A stretch of DNA of 64,000 bases. Origin: Sinomonas sp. ASV322 (GTDB taxonomy: Bacteria; Actinomycetota; Actinomycetes; Actinomycetales; Micrococcaceae). Numbering within the stretch: the first letter of the stretch is position 1; each line of letters opens with the position of its first letter. Position numbers and translations under genes: made by a program. The notes under the pieces were generated by a model, which worked only from the letters and a program-made list of their open reading frames with translations, ran no database searches and was not told the origin of the DNA. Positions 8,972 through 20,395 of the stretch are shown here, piece after piece. Where the stretch lies: NCBI RefSeq assembly GCF_030908245.1, contig NZ_JAVFJJ010000001.1, forward strand, positions 293,565-357,564. The letters run 5' to 3'.

Positions 8972-10909
8972 GTGGCAGATCCAGCGAGCTACCGGCCGAA
9001 GACCGGGGAGATTCCGACTGATCCGGGCGTCTATCGGTTCCGCGACCCGCACGGACGGGTCATCTACGTAGGCAAGGCGAAGAACCTCCGCCAGCGGCTC
9101 ACGTCCTACTTCGCGAACCCCGCGACGCTCCTGCCGAAGACGTACGCCATGGTGCACTCCGCTGCGAGCGTGGAGTGGACGGTCGTCGGGAGCGAGCTCG
9201 AGGCGCTCCAGCTCGAGTACACGTGGATCAAGGAGTTCGATCCCCGCTTCAACCTCGCGTTCCGCGACGACAAGACCTACCCCTATCTCGCGGTGACGAT
9301 GGGGGAGAAGTTCCCCCGAGTCCAGGTCATGCGCGGCGACCGCCGCAAGGGCACACGGTATTTCGGGCCGTACACCGCGGGCGCCATCCGCGAAACGATG
9401 GACACCCTCCTCAAGGTCTTCCCCGTGCGCAGCTGCAGCGCCGGGGTGCTTCGGCGGGCCGAGCAGAGCGGGCGACCGTGCCTCCTCGGCTACATCGACA
9501 AGTGCTCCGCGCCGTGCGTCGGCCGGGTCACGCCCGAAGAGCACTACGCAATCGCCGAGGACTTCTGCGCGTTCATGGGAGGCGAGGCAACGCGCTTCAT
9601 CTCCCAGCTCGAGAAGAAGATGGCCGCGGCCGCGGAGGAGCTCGACTTCGAGACGGCCGCGGCCCTTCGTGACGACGTCATCGCGATGAAGAAGGTCTTC
9701 GAACGCAACGCCGTCGTCCTGTCCGAGGACACCGATGCGGACGTGTTCGCGGTCGAGGAAGACGATCTCGAGGCGGCCGTCCAGGTGTTCCACGTCCGCG
9801 GGGGCCGGATTCGCGGGCAGCGGGGCTGGGTCGTCGAGAAGGTCGAGGAAGCGACCGGCCCGGCCCTCATCGAGCACCTCCTCCAGCAGGTGTACGGCGC
9901 GCAGGCGGAGACCGATGCGCGCATTCCGCGCGAGGTCCTCGTTCCGGTGATGCCGGACGACGCCGAACAGCTCACCGCGTGGCTCTCGGGCCTCCGAGGC
10001 GCCAAGGTCGATCTGCGGGTTCCTCAGCGCGGGGACAAGGCGGCCCTCGCGAAGACCGTGCGTGAGAATGCGGTCCAGGCCCTCCGGCTCCACAAGATCC
10101 GGCGCGCGGGCGACATCACCAACCGCTCTCTCGCGCTCCAAGAGCTTCAGGAGGCCCTCGACCTGGCCGAGCCGCCCCTGCGCATCGAGAGCTTCGACAT
10201 CTCCCACGTCCAGGGCACGAACGTCGTCGCCTCGATGGTCGTGGTCGAGGACGGCCTCGCCAAGAAGGCCGAGTACCGCAAGTTCGCCATCTCCGGCGAG
10301 GCCGCCCGGGACGATACGGCCGCGATGCACGACGTGCTCACCCGCCGGTTCCGCAACTACCTGGCGGAAAGGGACCTTCCCGTCGAGGAACGAGACCAGA
10401 GCCGCAAGTTCGCCTACCCGCCGAACCTCGTCGTCGTCGACGGGGGCCAGCCCCAGGTCGCGGCCGCGGCCGCGGCTCTCGCCGAACTCGGCATCGGCGA
10501 TGACGAGGTGCGCGTCGTGGGCCTCGCGAAGCGGCTCGAAGAGGTGTGGCTCCCCGAGGGGGACTTCCCGGTCATCCTTCCCCGCGCGTCGCAGGGCCTC
10601 TACCTGCTCCAGCGCATCCGCGATGAGGCTCACCGCTTCGCGATCACGTTCCATCGCCAGAAGCGCGGCAAGGCCATGACGGCGTCCGCCCTCGACGAGA
10701 TTCCCGGTCTCGGTCCGGCTCGCAAGAAGGCGCTCCTGTCCCATTTCGGCTCGCTCAGACGGCTCCGCGCGGCGACGGCGGAGGAGCTCGCCGAGGTCGC
10801 GGGCGTCGGTCCAGCGCTCGCCGCGACGGTCTTCACGACGTTCCACGGCCCCGAGGCCGAGGAAACCGAACCGGCGGTGAACCTCGCCACCGGCGAAATC
10901 CTCGACTGA
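8972..10909 (+). CDS. uvrC: Excinuclease ABC subunit C
   Basis: UvrC, the dual-incision nuclease of nucleotide excision repair. It has 645 residues. The GIY-YIG nuclease domain is at the N-terminus (GVYRFRD at 19-25, IYVGKA at 31-36). A UVR motif for UvrB contact is near 205-240, the RNase H-like endonuclease lies in the middle ([21 protein letters not shown]), and a tandem helix-hairpin-helix occupies about 575-630 ([22 protein letters not shown]). GTG 8972 sits six bases after TAGACT. It leads the conserved uvrC-rapZ-yvcK-whiA order. No LexA box is visible, unlike uvrA. Confidence 0.97.
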   Translation: MADPASYRPKTGEIPTDPGVYRFRDPHGRVIYVGKAKNLRQRLTSYFANPATLLPKTYAMVHSAASVEWTVVGSELEALQLEYTWIKEFDPRFNLAFRDDKTYPYLAVTMGEKFPRVQVMRGDRRKGTRYFGPYTAGAIRETMDTLLKVFPVRSCSAGVLRRAEQSGRPCLLGYIDKCSAPCVGRVTPEEHYAIAEDFCAFMGGEATRFISQLEKKMAAAAEELDFETAAALRDDVIAMKKVFERNAVVLSEDTDADVFAVEEDDLEAAVQVFHVRGGRIRGQRGWVVEKVEEATGPALIEHLLQQVYGAQAETDARIPREVLVPVMPDDAEQLTAWLSGLRGAKVDLRVPQRGDKAALAKTVRENAVQALRLHKIRRAGDITNRSLALQELQEALDLAEPPLRIESFDISHVQGTNVVASMVVVEDGLAKKAEYRKFAISGEAARDDTAAMHDVLTRRFRNYLAERDLPVEERDQSRKFAYPPNLVVVDGGQPQVAAAAAALAELGIGDDEVRVVGLAKRLEEVWLPEGDFPVILPRASQGLYLLQRIRDEAHRFAITFHRQKRGKAMTASALDEIPGLGPARKKALLSHFGSLRRLRAATAEELAEVAGVGPALAATVFTTFHGPEAEETEPAVNLATGEILD

Positions 10910-10914
10910 TTGGC

Positions 10915-10926
10915 TAGGCTGGGCGC
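10915..10926 (+). promoter_or_regulatory. Leaderless-type promoter of rapZ
   Basis: TAGGCT, then GGGCGC, then ATG at 10927. It lies right after the uvrC stop and allows separate transcription of rapZ-yvcK-whiA. Confidence 0.55.
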
Positions 10927-11850
10927 ATGACCCAGACCAGCGCGGCGGACCCGCACGAGCCCACTGAGCTGATGCCCGTCAAACCACAGTCGGCTGAGTT
11001 CCTCATCGTGACCGGCATGTCGGGGGCGGGGCGGAGTACGGCTGCCAATGCCCTCGAGGACCACGGCTGGTACGTCGTCGAGAACCTGCCTCCGCAGCTT
11101 CTCGGCACGCTGTCCGAGCTCATCGTCCACGCCTCGGACAAGATCCCGAAGCTCGCGGTCGTCATGGACGTGCGCAGCAAGGCGCTCTTCGCTGACATCC
11201 GCGAAGCCTTGCATGCCCTCGACACCCGAGGCATCGAGTACCGGGTCCTCTTCCTCGATTCGAGCGACGACGTCCTCATCCGCCGCTTCGAGCAGGGCCG
11301 GCGCCCGCACCCGCTCCAGGGCGGAGGGCGTATCCTCGACGGCATCACGGCGGAGCGGGCACTGCTCGCCGAGCTCAGGGAACAGTCCACGCTCGTCCTC
11401 GACACGTCGGACTACAACGTGCACGGTCTCGCGACAGCGATCACGGAGCTCTTCTCGGAGAAGGGGCCCGTCACGCTGCGGCTCAATGTCATGAGCTTCG
11501 GCTTCAAGTACGGGCTGCCGGCCGACGCCAATTACGTTGCCGACGTGCGCTTCCTCCCGAACCCGCACTGGATCCCCCAGCTTCGCCCGCACACGGGCCT
11601 GGACCCGGATGTGCGCGACTATGTCCTTGTCGCAAGCGGTGCGGAGGAATTCGTGACCCGCTTCGTCCACGCCCTCGAGCCCGTCCTTGCGGGATACCGC
11701 AAGGAGAACAAGCACTACGCGACGATCGCCGTGGGCTGCACGGGCGGCAAACATCGCTCCGTGGCGATAGCCGAGGAGCTCTCGAAGCGCCTCGCCCAGC
11801 AGCCGCGCGTCACGGTGACGACGTCACACCGAGACCTCGGGCGGGAGTGA
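10927..11850 (+). CDS. rapZ: RapZ (YvcJ) family nucleotide-binding protein
   Basis: P-loop protein of the RapZ/YvcJ family, 307 residues, about the usual length plus a short N-terminal extension. Walker A is GMSGAGRST at residues 30-38. The conserved [10 protein letters not shown] follows, and the C-terminal domain has [11 protein letters not shown], the phosphate-binding signature. In Escherichia coli RapZ targets GlmZ RNA, and in Bacillus YvcJ hydrolyses GTP; the actinobacterial role is less clear. It stands in the conserved rapZ-yvcK-whiA cluster, linked to cell-wall precursor supply and development. The next gene begins seven bases downstream. Confidence 0.95.
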   Translation: MTQTSAADPHEPTELMPVKPQSAEFLIVTGMSGAGRSTAANALEDHGWYVVENLPPQLLGTLSELIVHASDKIPKLAVVMDVRSKALFADIREALHALDTRGIEYRVLFLDSSDDVLIRRFEQGRRPHPLQGGGRILDGITAERALLAELREQSTLVLDTSDYNVHGLATAITELFSEKGPVTLRLNVMSFGFKYGLPADANYVADVRFLPNPHWIPQLRPHTGLDPDVRDYVLVASGAEEFVTRFVHALEPVLAGYRKENKHYATIAVGCTGGKHRSVAIAEELSKRLAQQPRVTVTTSHRDLGRE

Positions 11851-11857
11851 CGCACCG

Positions 11858-12862
11858 GTGTTCACTGGCCAGCTTCCCCTCGTCCCGCCGGGCGCAGGAT
11901 CCTCGGGCGGCACGCCGAAGGGTCCCTCCGTCGTCGCCCTCGGCGGCGGGCACGGTCTCGCGGCGTCGCTGTCTGCGCTCCGCCTCCTGACGGCGGACCT
12001 CACCGCGGTGGTCACCGTTGCGGACGACGGCGGATCCTCTGGGCGCCTGCGCCGCGACTTTGGCGTCATCCCCCCAGGGGACCTTCGCATGGCCCTCGCG
12101 GCGCTGTGCGACGACACGGACTGGGGTCGCACGTGGCGTGACGTCATGCAGCACCGCTTCACGTCGCCCGCAGGGACGAGCGGGCTCGAGAACCACGCGA
12201 TGGGCAATCTGCTCATCATGACGCTGTGCGAGCTCCTCGGGGACGTCGTCGACGGGCTCCGCTGGGCCGGCGCGCTGCTCGGTGCACGGGGCCAGGTCCT
12301 CCCGATGTCCCAGATTCCGCTCATGATCGAGGGGACGGTCGCATCCCCGACGGGCGGCCCCGGAGAACTCATCCGCGGCCAGGCCGCGTGTGCCGTCGCG
12401 GGCCGCCTCGAGGACGTCCGCCTCCTGCCCGAGAACGCTCCCGCGTGCCCCGAGGCCCTCAGCGCGATCGAATTCGCCGACTGGATCGTGCTCGGACCCG
12501 GCTCGTGGTACACGTCCGTCCTCCCGCATCTCCTCCTGCCCGAGATGCGCCAGGCTCTCTCCGACACGCCGGCGCGGCGCTGCCTCGCGATGAACCTCCT
12601 GAGCGACACGAAGGAGACCAGCGGGATGTCGGCGTCGGACCACCTTCGCGTCCTGCAGCGCACGGCGCCGGAGTTCACGGTCGACGCCGTCGTTGCCGAG
12701 TATGGGACCGTGGGGGACCCCGCCGAGTTCGAGCGCGCGGCGGCCGAACTCGGGGCCGAGGTCCATTTCGGTAGAGTAGGAGTTTCCGGCCAGCGCGCTG
12801 TGCACGATCCTTTGCGGCTCGCGGGGGCCTATCACGAAGTGTTCTCCGGCAGCGGGAAATGA
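11858..12862 (+). CDS. yvcK: YvcK / CofD-like gluconeogenesis factor
   Basis: A 334-residue YvcK family protein with CofD-like Rossmann fold. The N-terminal [16 protein letters not shown] (about residues 28-43) and [14 protein letters not shown] are the nucleotide-sugar binding blocks, followed by [10 protein letters not shown]. YvcK homologues bind UDP-sugars and are needed for carbon metabolism and peptidoglycan homeostasis. The GTG at 11858 is seven bases after the rapZ stop. Residues 1-24 are variable. The gene is followed by whiA after 88 bases. Confidence 0.93.
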   Translation: MFTGQLPLVPPGAGSSGGTPKGPSVVALGGGHGLAASLSALRLLTADLTAVVTVADDGGSSGRLRRDFGVIPPGDLRMALAALCDDTDWGRTWRDVMQHRFTSPAGTSGLENHAMGNLLIMTLCELLGDVVDGLRWAGALLGARGQVLPMSQIPLMIEGTVASPTGGPGELIRGQAACAVAGRLEDVRLLPENAPACPEALSAIEFADWIVLGPGSWYTSVLPHLLLPEMRQALSDTPARRCLAMNLLSDTKETSGMSASDHLRVLQRTAPEFTVDAVVAEYGTVGDPAEFERAAAELGAEVHFGRVGVSGQRAVHDPLRLAGAYHEVFSGSGK

Positions 12863-12950
12863 CGCGGCGGATGACAGAGGGCATGTTGACAGGGGAATGG
12901 ATGATGGCAGCGCAGACGGCGTCCGAGGCAGCAGCGCAGGAGGCACCCGC

Positions 12951-13931
12951 GTGGCACTGACCCAGAGCGTCAAGGAAGAGCTCTCGCATCTCACGGTCAA
13001 GAAGTCCTCCGAGCGAAAGGCCGAGGTCTCCGCGATGCTGCGCTTCGCGGGGGGCCTGCACATCATCTCGGGGCGCATCGTCATCGAGGCTGAAGTCGAT
13101 CTCGCGTCGACCGCGCGCCGGCTCAGGACAGCGATCTCAGAGGTCTACGGCCACTCGGCGGAGATCATCGTCGTCTCCGGCGGCGGTCTGCGGCGCGGGA
13201 GCCGCTACGTCATCCGCGTCGTGCGCGAAGGCGAGGCCCTCGCACGTCAGACCGGCCTGCTGGACAATCGCGGCCGCCCCGTGCGGGGGCTGCCCTCCGC
13301 CGTCGTCAACGGTTCGGCCGCGGACGCGGAAGCCGTGTGGCGCGGCGCGTTCCTCGCCCACGGCTCGCTCACGGAGCCGGGGCGCTCGTCGTCCCTCGAG
13401 GTGACGTGCCCCGGGCCGGAGGCGGCCCTCGCCCTCGTCGGCGCGGCGCGGCGGTTGGGCATCGCCGCGAAGGCGCGCGAAGTGCGCGGGGTCGACCGCG
13501 TCGTCGTGCGCGACGGCGACACGATTGCCGCGCTGCTCACGCGCATGGGTGCGCACGATGCGCTCATGGCGTGGGAGGAGCGCCGCATGCGCAAGGAGGT
13601 GCGGGCGACCGCGAATCGGCTCGCCAACTTCGACGACGCCAATCTGCGCCGCTCGGCGCAGGCGGCGGTCGCGGCGGGCGCGCGCGTGGAGCGGGCCCTC
13701 GAGATCCTGGGGGACGACGTGCCCGAGCACCTGCGGTACGCGGGGGAGCTGCGCGTGGCCCACAAGCAGGCGAGCCTCGACGAACTCGGGCGCCTCGCGG
13801 ATCCGCCCCTGACGAAGGACGCGATCGCGGGCCGCATCCGCCGCCTCCTCGCGATGGCGGACAAGAAGGCGGTGGAGACGGGAATCCCCGGCACCGAAGC
13901 GAACGTTACGCCGGACATGCTTGACGGCTGA
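12951..13931 (+). CDS. whiA: DNA-binding protein WhiA
   Basis: WhiA, 326 residues, a conserved Gram-positive protein that controls sporulation genes in Streptomyces and division in Bacillus. It has an N-terminal LAGLIDADG-like homing-endonuclease scaffold (about 1-220) and a C-terminal helix-turn-helix ([18 protein letters not shown]). The start is set at GTG 12951 because AGGAGG at 12938-12943 lies seven bases upstream and the resulting N-terminus [13 protein letters not shown] is the conserved one. An upstream in-frame ATG at 12897 would add 18 unconserved residues. Last gene of the rapZ-yvcK-whiA set. Confidence 0.95.
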   Translation: MALTQSVKEELSHLTVKKSSERKAEVSAMLRFAGGLHIISGRIVIEAEVDLASTARRLRTAISEVYGHSAEIIVVSGGGLRRGSRYVIRVVREGEALARQTGLLDNRGRPVRGLPSAVVNGSAADAEAVWRGAFLAHGSLTEPGRSSSLEVTCPGPEAALALVGAARRLGIAAKAREVRGVDRVVVRDGDTIAALLTRMGAHDALMAWEERRMRKEVRATANRLANFDDANLRRSAQAAVAAGARVERALEILGDDVPEHLRYAGELRVAHKQASLDELGRLADPPLTKDAIAGRIRRLLAMADKKAVETGIPGTEANVTPDMLDG

Positions 13932-13970
13932 TTCGCGACGGCTTTTCTGCGTCCGATCGGCGCATCTGCA

Positions 13971-13976
13971 TAGGAT
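13971..13976 (+). promoter_or_regulatory. Possible -10 element of sodA
   Basis: TAGGAT about 66 bases upstream of the sodA start. No convincing -35 is seen. The leader ends with GGAGG at 14032-14036. Confidence 0.3.
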
Positions 13977-14042
13977 GTAGCCGTCACCAGCCCGTCCCGC
14001 GATGCCAACGCGCGGCGGGGAACCGACCGATGGAGGATAGTT

Positions 14043-14666
14043 GTGACCTACGTACTGCCTGAGCTCCCGTACGACTACGCGGCCCTCGAGCCGAACATCT
14101 CGGCGCGCATCATGGAACTCCACCACGACAAGCACCACGCCGCGTACGTGGCCGGCGCCAACACAGCGCTCGAGAAGCTCTCCGAGGCCCGCGAGTCCGG
14201 CAGCTTCGCCGACGTCACGCGTCTCAGCAAGGACCTCGCGTTCCACCTCGGTGGCCACACGAACCACTCGATCTTCTGGAACAACCTGTCCCCGGAGGGC
14301 GGCGACAAGCCCGAGGGCGAGCTGGCCGCCGCCATCGACGAGTCGTTCGGTTCGTTCGACAAGTTCGTGGCCCACTTCAGTGCCGCGGCGACGAGCCTCC
14401 AGGGCTCCGGCTGGGCGATCCTCGCGTACGAGCCCCTCGGCGGCAACGTCGTCATCGAGCAGCTCTACGACCAGCAGGGCAACGTCCCCGTCGCGACGGT
14501 TCCGCTCCTCATGCTCGACATGTGGGAGCACGCGTTCTACCTCGACTACGTCAACGTCAAGGCCGACTACGTCAAGGCGTTCTGGAACATCGTCAACTGG
14601 GCAGACGTCGCTCGGCGCTTCGACGCAGCCCGCGCCGGCGCGCAGAAGCTCGTCCTTCCCGCGTGA
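14043..14666 (+). CDS. sodA: Superoxide dismutase (Mn/Fe family)
   Basis: A 207-residue cytosolic superoxide dismutase of the Mn/Fe family, converting superoxide to peroxide and oxygen. Metal ligands are recognisable: His27 in ELHHDKHH, the His of [10 protein letters not shown], and the Asp and His of [13 protein letters not shown]. The [13 protein letters not shown] block favours manganese, but metal choice cannot be fixed from sequence. GTG 14043 follows GGAGG at 14032-14036 by six bases. A strong intrinsic terminator follows, so it is a single-gene unit. Confidence 0.95.
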   Translation: MTYVLPELPYDYAALEPNISARIMELHHDKHHAAYVAGANTALEKLSEARESGSFADVTRLSKDLAFHLGGHTNHSIFWNNLSPEGGDKPEGELAAAIDESFGSFDKFVAHFSAAATSLQGSGWAILAYEPLGGNVVIEQLYDQQGNVPVATVPLLMLDMWEHAFYLDYVNVKADYVKAFWNIVNWADVARRFDAARAGAQKLVLPA

Positions 14667-14767
14667 GTCCTGTGCGGTTCTGTGAGCACTGAGTTGCTCG
14701 GGACCGCGCCCGGCTGGTGAGAGATTTCTGTCACATTGCGGGGATTTCACGCCGAAGGCCCTGAAAG

Positions 14768-14799
14768 AGGGCCCGTCTGTTCACGGACGGGCCCTTTTT
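14768..14799 (+). terminator. Rho-independent terminator of sodA
   Basis: Perfect 10-bp stem AGGGCCCGTC / GACGGGCCCT with an 8-base loop, followed by TTTT. Confidence 0.9.
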
Positions 14800-14816
14800 C
14801 CGTAGGATGGGGTGCG

Positions 14817-14836
14817 GAAAGGCTCACCAGCCTTTC
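14817..14836 (+). promoter_or_regulatory. Perfect hairpin in the sodA-gap interval
   Basis: GAAAGGCT-CACC-AGCCTTTC, an 8-bp stem and 4-base loop 138 bp upstream of gap. It is not followed by a T-run. It could be an operator or a leader structure of gap. Confidence 0.35.
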
Positions 14837-14940
14837 AGCCATGGACAATGGAGACTCGGGCTGCTGGCCTTTCCTTGTGCAAATCTCTGCCCAATGATGT
14901 GCGAGACCGTTCAGACAGTCCGAGCAGTCACCCAGGTGGG

Positions 14941-15981
<1,041 letters not shown>

Positions 15982-16011
15982 GACCCGGCCGTAACGTTCT
16001 GGGAACTCGGA

Positions 16012-16023
16012 TAGCCTGAGTCC
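16012..16023 (+). promoter_or_regulatory. Leaderless-type promoter of pgk
   Basis: TAGCCT, then GAGTCC, then ATG at 16024. It would give pgk-tpiA expression independent of gap. Confidence 0.55.
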
Positions 16024-17259
<1,236 letters not shown>

Positions 17260-17274
17260 ACCCCTTCCGCGCTC

Positions 17275-17308
17275 GGGCGCCGTCTGGACTGGAAGTCCGG
17301 CGGCGCCC
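17275..17308 (+). promoter_or_regulatory. Intercistronic stem-loop between pgk and tpiA
   Basis: Outer arms GGGCGCCG (17275-17282) and CGGCGCCC (17301-17308) enclose an inner GGACT/AGTCC stem. No T-run follows. It may stabilise 3' ends or attenuate read-through into tpiA. Confidence 0.45.
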
Positions 17309-17353
17309 CCGCGTGCCTCAACCTCAGGACCAGCAGGATCACCAGGAGACACC

Positions 17354-18166
17354 GTGACCACCTCCTCGAACGGCACGTTCGACCGCACCCCGCTCATCGC
17401 CGGCAACTGGAAGATGAACATGGACCACGTCCAGGCCATCACGCTGCTCCAGAAGCTCGCATGGACCCTCGATGACGCGCGCCACGACTTCGGCCGCGTC
17501 GAGGTCGCCGTGTTCCCGCCGTTCACGGATCTCCGTGGTGTCCAGACGCTCGTCCACGGCGACGACCTCAAGGTCCTCTACGGCGGCCAAGACCTCTCGC
17601 AGTTCGACGCCGGCGCCTACACGGGCGACGTCAGCGGCGCCTTCCTGTCCAAGCTCGGCTGCGCGTACGTCCTCGTCGGCCACAGCGAGCGGCGCACGAT
17701 CCACGGAGAGTCTGACGACGTCCTCAACGCCAAGACGCAGGCCGCGTACCGGCATGGGCTCGTCCCCGTCCTGTGCGTGGGCGAGGGCCTGGAGGTGCGT
17801 CAGGCCGGCGAGCACGTCGAGCACACGCTCGCGCAGCTCCGCGCTGACGTGGACGGCCTCACCGCGGAGCAGGCCGCGGCGCTCGTCGTGGCCTATGAGC
17901 CCGTGTGGGCCATCGGCACGGGCGAGGTCGCGGGGCCCGAGGATGCACAAGAGATGTGCGCGGCGATCCGAGCGGAGCTCGCGACGCTCTTCGGTCTCGA
18001 GGCGGCCGCCTCGACGCGCCTCCTCTACGGCGGCTCCGTCAAGGCGGCCAACGCCGCGGCGATCCTGGGCCAGCCCGACGTCGACGGCGTGCTCGTCGGC
18101 GGCGCGAGCCTCGACCCGGCCGAATTTGCTAGCATTGTCAGGTTCGAGAGCCACGCGGGCGCATAG
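17354..18166 (+). CDS. tpiA: Triose-phosphate isomerase
   Basis: A 270-residue TIM-barrel isomerase interconverting dihydroxyacetone phosphate and glyceraldehyde 3-phosphate. Lys20 lies in AGNWKMN, the electrophilic His110 in LVGHSERR, and the catalytic base Glu182 in [11 protein letters not shown]. The phosphate loop [10 protein letters not shown] is near the C-terminus. The start is GTG 17354, four bases after AGGAGA (17344-17349); longer in-frame starts upstream would read through the stem-loop and are not conserved. Confidence 0.97.
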   Translation: MTTSSNGTFDRTPLIAGNWKMNMDHVQAITLLQKLAWTLDDARHDFGRVEVAVFPPFTDLRGVQTLVHGDDLKVLYGGQDLSQFDAGAYTGDVSGAFLSKLGCAYVLVGHSERRTIHGESDDVLNAKTQAAYRHGLVPVLCVGEGLEVRQAGEHVEHTLAQLRADVDGLTAEQAAALVVAYEPVWAIGTGEVAGPEDAQEMCAAIRAELATLFGLEAAASTRLLYGGSVKAANAAAILGQPDVDGVLVGGASLDPAEFASIVRFESHAGA

Positions 18167-18220
18167 CGTTCGGTCCGGCGAAGCCGCACATCACTCGAGG
18201 GAAGGCCACGAGGCAACACG

Positions 18221-18478
18221 GTGCAAGTACTCCAGATCATCCTGCAGATCCTGCTCGGCATCACGAGCCTGCTGCTGACCCTGCTCATCCTGATGCACAA
18301 GGGCCGCGGCGGCGGGCTGTCGGACATGTTCGGCGGCGGGATGTCCTCGGGCCTTGCGTCCTCGGGCGTCGCTGAGCGGAACCTCAACCGCTTCACCATC
18401 GTCCTCGGCCTCACATGGGGCATCGTCATCATCGCCCTCGGGCTCATCCTCCGCTTCTCGGGGGCAGGGGAGTCCTAG
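18221..18478 (+). CDS. secG: Preprotein translocase subunit SecG
   Basis: An 85-residue SecG, the small non-essential partner of SecYE in the plasma-membrane translocon. Two hydrophobic helices lie at about residues 2-25 and 57-80. Between them is the conserved cytosolic loop MHKGRGGGLSDMFGGG. The GTG start is 54 bases after tpiA. Its place after tpiA matches other actinobacteria. A very long perfect stem follows. Confidence 0.95.
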   Translation: MQVLQIILQILLGITSLLLTLLILMHKGRGGGLSDMFGGGMSSGLASSGVAERNLNRFTIVLGLTWGIVIIALGLILRFSGAGES

Positions 18479-18492
18479 GACAACAGACTCGA

Positions 18493-18527
18493 AAGGGGCG
18501 GGAACAGCGCTGCTGTTCCCGCCCCTT
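18493..18527 (+). terminator. Terminator of the gap-pgk-tpiA-secG run
   Basis: A 16-bp perfect stem (AAGGGGCGGGAACAGC and its complement) with a 3-base loop GCT. Only a weak T-run follows, but the stem is very stable. Confidence 0.85.
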
Positions 18528-18530
18528 AGC

Positions 18531-18624
18531 CGTTCAAGGGTCAGGTCCTGCGGGTGTTCCACCCCCTCAATCGTTCAAGGGTCAGGTCCTGCGGGTGTTC
18601 CACCCGCAGGACCTGACCCTTGAA
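18531..18624. repeat. Duplicated palindromic repeat between secG and pgl
   Basis: A 34-bp unit occurs twice in direct orientation (18531-18564 and 18572-18605, identical, 41-bp period). The second copy continues into its own inverted complement, making a perfect 24-bp-arm palindrome (18574-18597 and 18601-18624) with a TTC loop. The first copy is thus a half palindrome. It sits between convergent genes and may end transcription from both sides. It resembles REP-type elements in form. Confidence 0.85.
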
Positions 18625-18645
18625 CTAGTGGCGCAACCTCTCGGA

Positions 18646-19464
18646 CTAAGCCGAGGCCGGCTCTTTGCGGAGGAGATTCCCGGGCACCTTCGCGGCCGCG
18701 GCCGCATCGATGAGCCACAGCGTGCGATCGCGTCCGCGGGCCCCCGCCGCCGGGACCTGAACGGTCCCCGCCCCTGCCAGCGCGAGTCCAACGGCTCCAG
18801 CCTTGTCCTCGCCCGCCACGAGCATCCAGACCTCTCCTGAAGATTTGATGGCGGGCAGCGTGAGCGAGATGCGCGACGGCGGCGGCTTGGGCGAGTTCTC
18901 GACGCCGACGACTGTTCGCCCCGTCTCGCGGATGCCCGCCATCTCGGGGAAGAGCGAGGCCACGTGCGCATCCGGCCCCACCCCGAGGAGCAGGACGTCG
19001 AAGCGTGGGAGCGGCCCCGGCTCGTCCGGGCGGCTGTCGGAGTAGTCCGCGACGTGTTCGCGGGCAGCGGCATCGGCGAGCTGCCTCGCGTAGTCCGCGG
19101 CGGCGTCGTCGGCTGTCGCAAACTCGCCCGCAGCGCCCGGAACGTGCACGCGCGCCGGATCGAGGGGCAGCCTGTCGAGGAGGGCCTGCCTGGCCTGGAG
19201 GACGTTGCGGTCGGGGGAACCGGCCTCGACGAAGCGTTCGTCGCCCCACCACACGTTGACCTTCGACCAGTCGACGGCGGCGCATGCGGGGGAGTCGCCG
19301 ACGGCTCGGAGCGTCCCGATGCCCATCGATCCGCCGGTGAGGACGATGGTCGCGTCCCCGTACTTGTCCTGGGTGTCGACGAGCTTCGTGATGAGCCGCG
19401 CCGCGATGGCCGCGAGCAGCACGCTCGAATCCGGATGGATGCTGACGCGGGGATCAGCGCTCAC
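18646..19464 (-). CDS. pgl: 6-phosphogluconolactonase
   Basis: A 272-residue hydrolase of 6-phosphogluconolactone in the oxidative pentose phosphate pathway, of the NagB/DevB fold. The family signature is seen in VLTGGSMGIG (near 40-49), VWWGDERFV with the catalytic-site acid, and LLGVGPDAHVASLFP near 155-170. The GTG start overlaps the opcA end by 11 bases, showing translational coupling. It is the last gene of the tkt-tal-pgi-zwf-opcA-pgl run. Confidence 0.95.
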   Translation of the reverse strand: MSADPRVSIHPDSSVLLAAIAARLITKLVDTQDKYGDATIVLTGGSMGIGTLRAVGDSPACAAVDWSKVNVWWGDERFVEAGSPDRNVLQARQALLDRLPLDPARVHVPGAAGEFATADDAAADYARQLADAAAREHVADYSDSRPDEPGPLPRFDVLLLGVGPDAHVASLFPEMAGIRETGRTVVGVENSPKPPPSRISLTLPAIKSSGEVWMLVAGEDKAGAVGLALAGAGTVQVPAAGARGRDRTLWLIDAAAAAKVPGNLLRKEPASA

Positions 19465-20395
19465 TGGGCGTCACACTCCTCAGGTTGGTGCGCGGAAGGC
19501 CCTCCGCAAGGACTTCGCCGAACACCTCGTCGGGGTCGAGGCGGCGCAGCTCCTCCGCGAGGCAGTCCTCGAGGGTGCGGCGGGGAAGGGCGATCCGCTG
19601 GGACGGCTGTCCCGGCTGGGTGAGCTCGGCGACCGTCAGGCCGGGGCGGTAGAGCTGGACGTCGCCCGACGCGCGGCTCAGACGGACGCGGCGGATGCCG
19701 GTCCCCGCCGGATCGGACACGATGGTGACCGGCACGTCGAGCTCAAGGGTGAGCCACGCCGCGAGGAGCACCGTGCTCGGCGAGTCGGAGGCGCCCTCGA
19801 CGGTCACGGCCGTCACGGGGGTGTCGTCCGCCTGGTCGAGGGCAGCGGCCAGCTGGATGCGCCAGTTCGTGAGGCGCGTCCACGCAAGGTCCGTGTCGCC
19901 CGCGCGGTAGGTTTCGCGGAGGTGGTACAGCGCCTCGGTGGGGTCCGGCTCGTTGCCCGAGTCGGTGATGCGGCGGTGGGCGATGCAGCCGATCGACGAC
20001 GCGCTGGCATCCACGGGAGCCCCGTGCGGCCACCACGCGACGATCGGGGCGTCGGGGAGCAGGAGCGCCGAGACGAGCGACTCGTTCTCCTCGGCAAGGC
20101 GCCCGTAGCCGCGCAGGACGACGACCTCGGACGCACCGGCGTCGCCCCCGACGCGGATCTGGCCGTCGATGCGGTCGGCGGAGTCACGCCCCGAGTCGAC
20201 GAGCACGATGATGCGGCACGGATGCTCGCGGCTCGCCTGGTTGGCGGCCTCGATCGCTTCCTCTTCGTATCCGTGCTTCGTGATGACGACGAGCGTGAGG
20301 ACCCGTCCGAGCGCCACGACGCCGCCCTGGTGGCGGAGGTTCATGAGCTCCTTCGATACCTTCGACGTCGTGGTGTGCGGAAGGTCGATGATCAT
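19454..20395 (-). CDS. opcA: Glucose-6-phosphate dehydrogenase assembly protein OpcA
   Basis: A 313-residue OpcA protein, required for assembly or activity of glucose-6-phosphate dehydrogenase in cyanobacteria and actinobacteria. The conserved core includes RILV-like IIVLVDSGRD and a C-terminal DVQLYRPG block. ATG 20395 is preferred over an in-frame start 12 bases upstream because GGAGG sits five bases before it and the ATG overlaps the zwf stop as ATGA. It is located between zwf and pgl, exactly where its function would predict. Confidence 0.93.
   Translation of the reverse strand: MIIDLPHTTTSKVSKELMNLRHQGGVVALGRVLTLVVITKHGYEEEAIEAANQASREHPCRIIVLVDSGRDSADRIDGQIRVGGDAGASEVVVLRGYGRLAEENESLVSALLLPDAPIVAWWPHGAPVDASASSIGCIAHRRITDSGNEPDPTEALYHLRETYRAGDTDLAWTRLTNWRIQLAAALDQADDTPVTAVTVEGASDSPSTVLLAAWLTLELDVPVTIVSDPAGTGIRRVRLSRASGDVQLYRPGLTVAELTQPGQPSQRIALPRRTLEDCLAEELRRLDPDEVFGEVLAEGLPRTNLRSVTPSER

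Noticed and set aside
8870-10846. Long antisense frame over uvrC
   Set aside because: The same codon-bias shadow; uvrC is clearly on the plus strand.
14716-14733. GTGA...TCAC site like a CRP/GlxR box upstream of gap
   Set aside because: The half-sites are ten bases apart, not the six expected, and lie just upstream of the sodA terminator.
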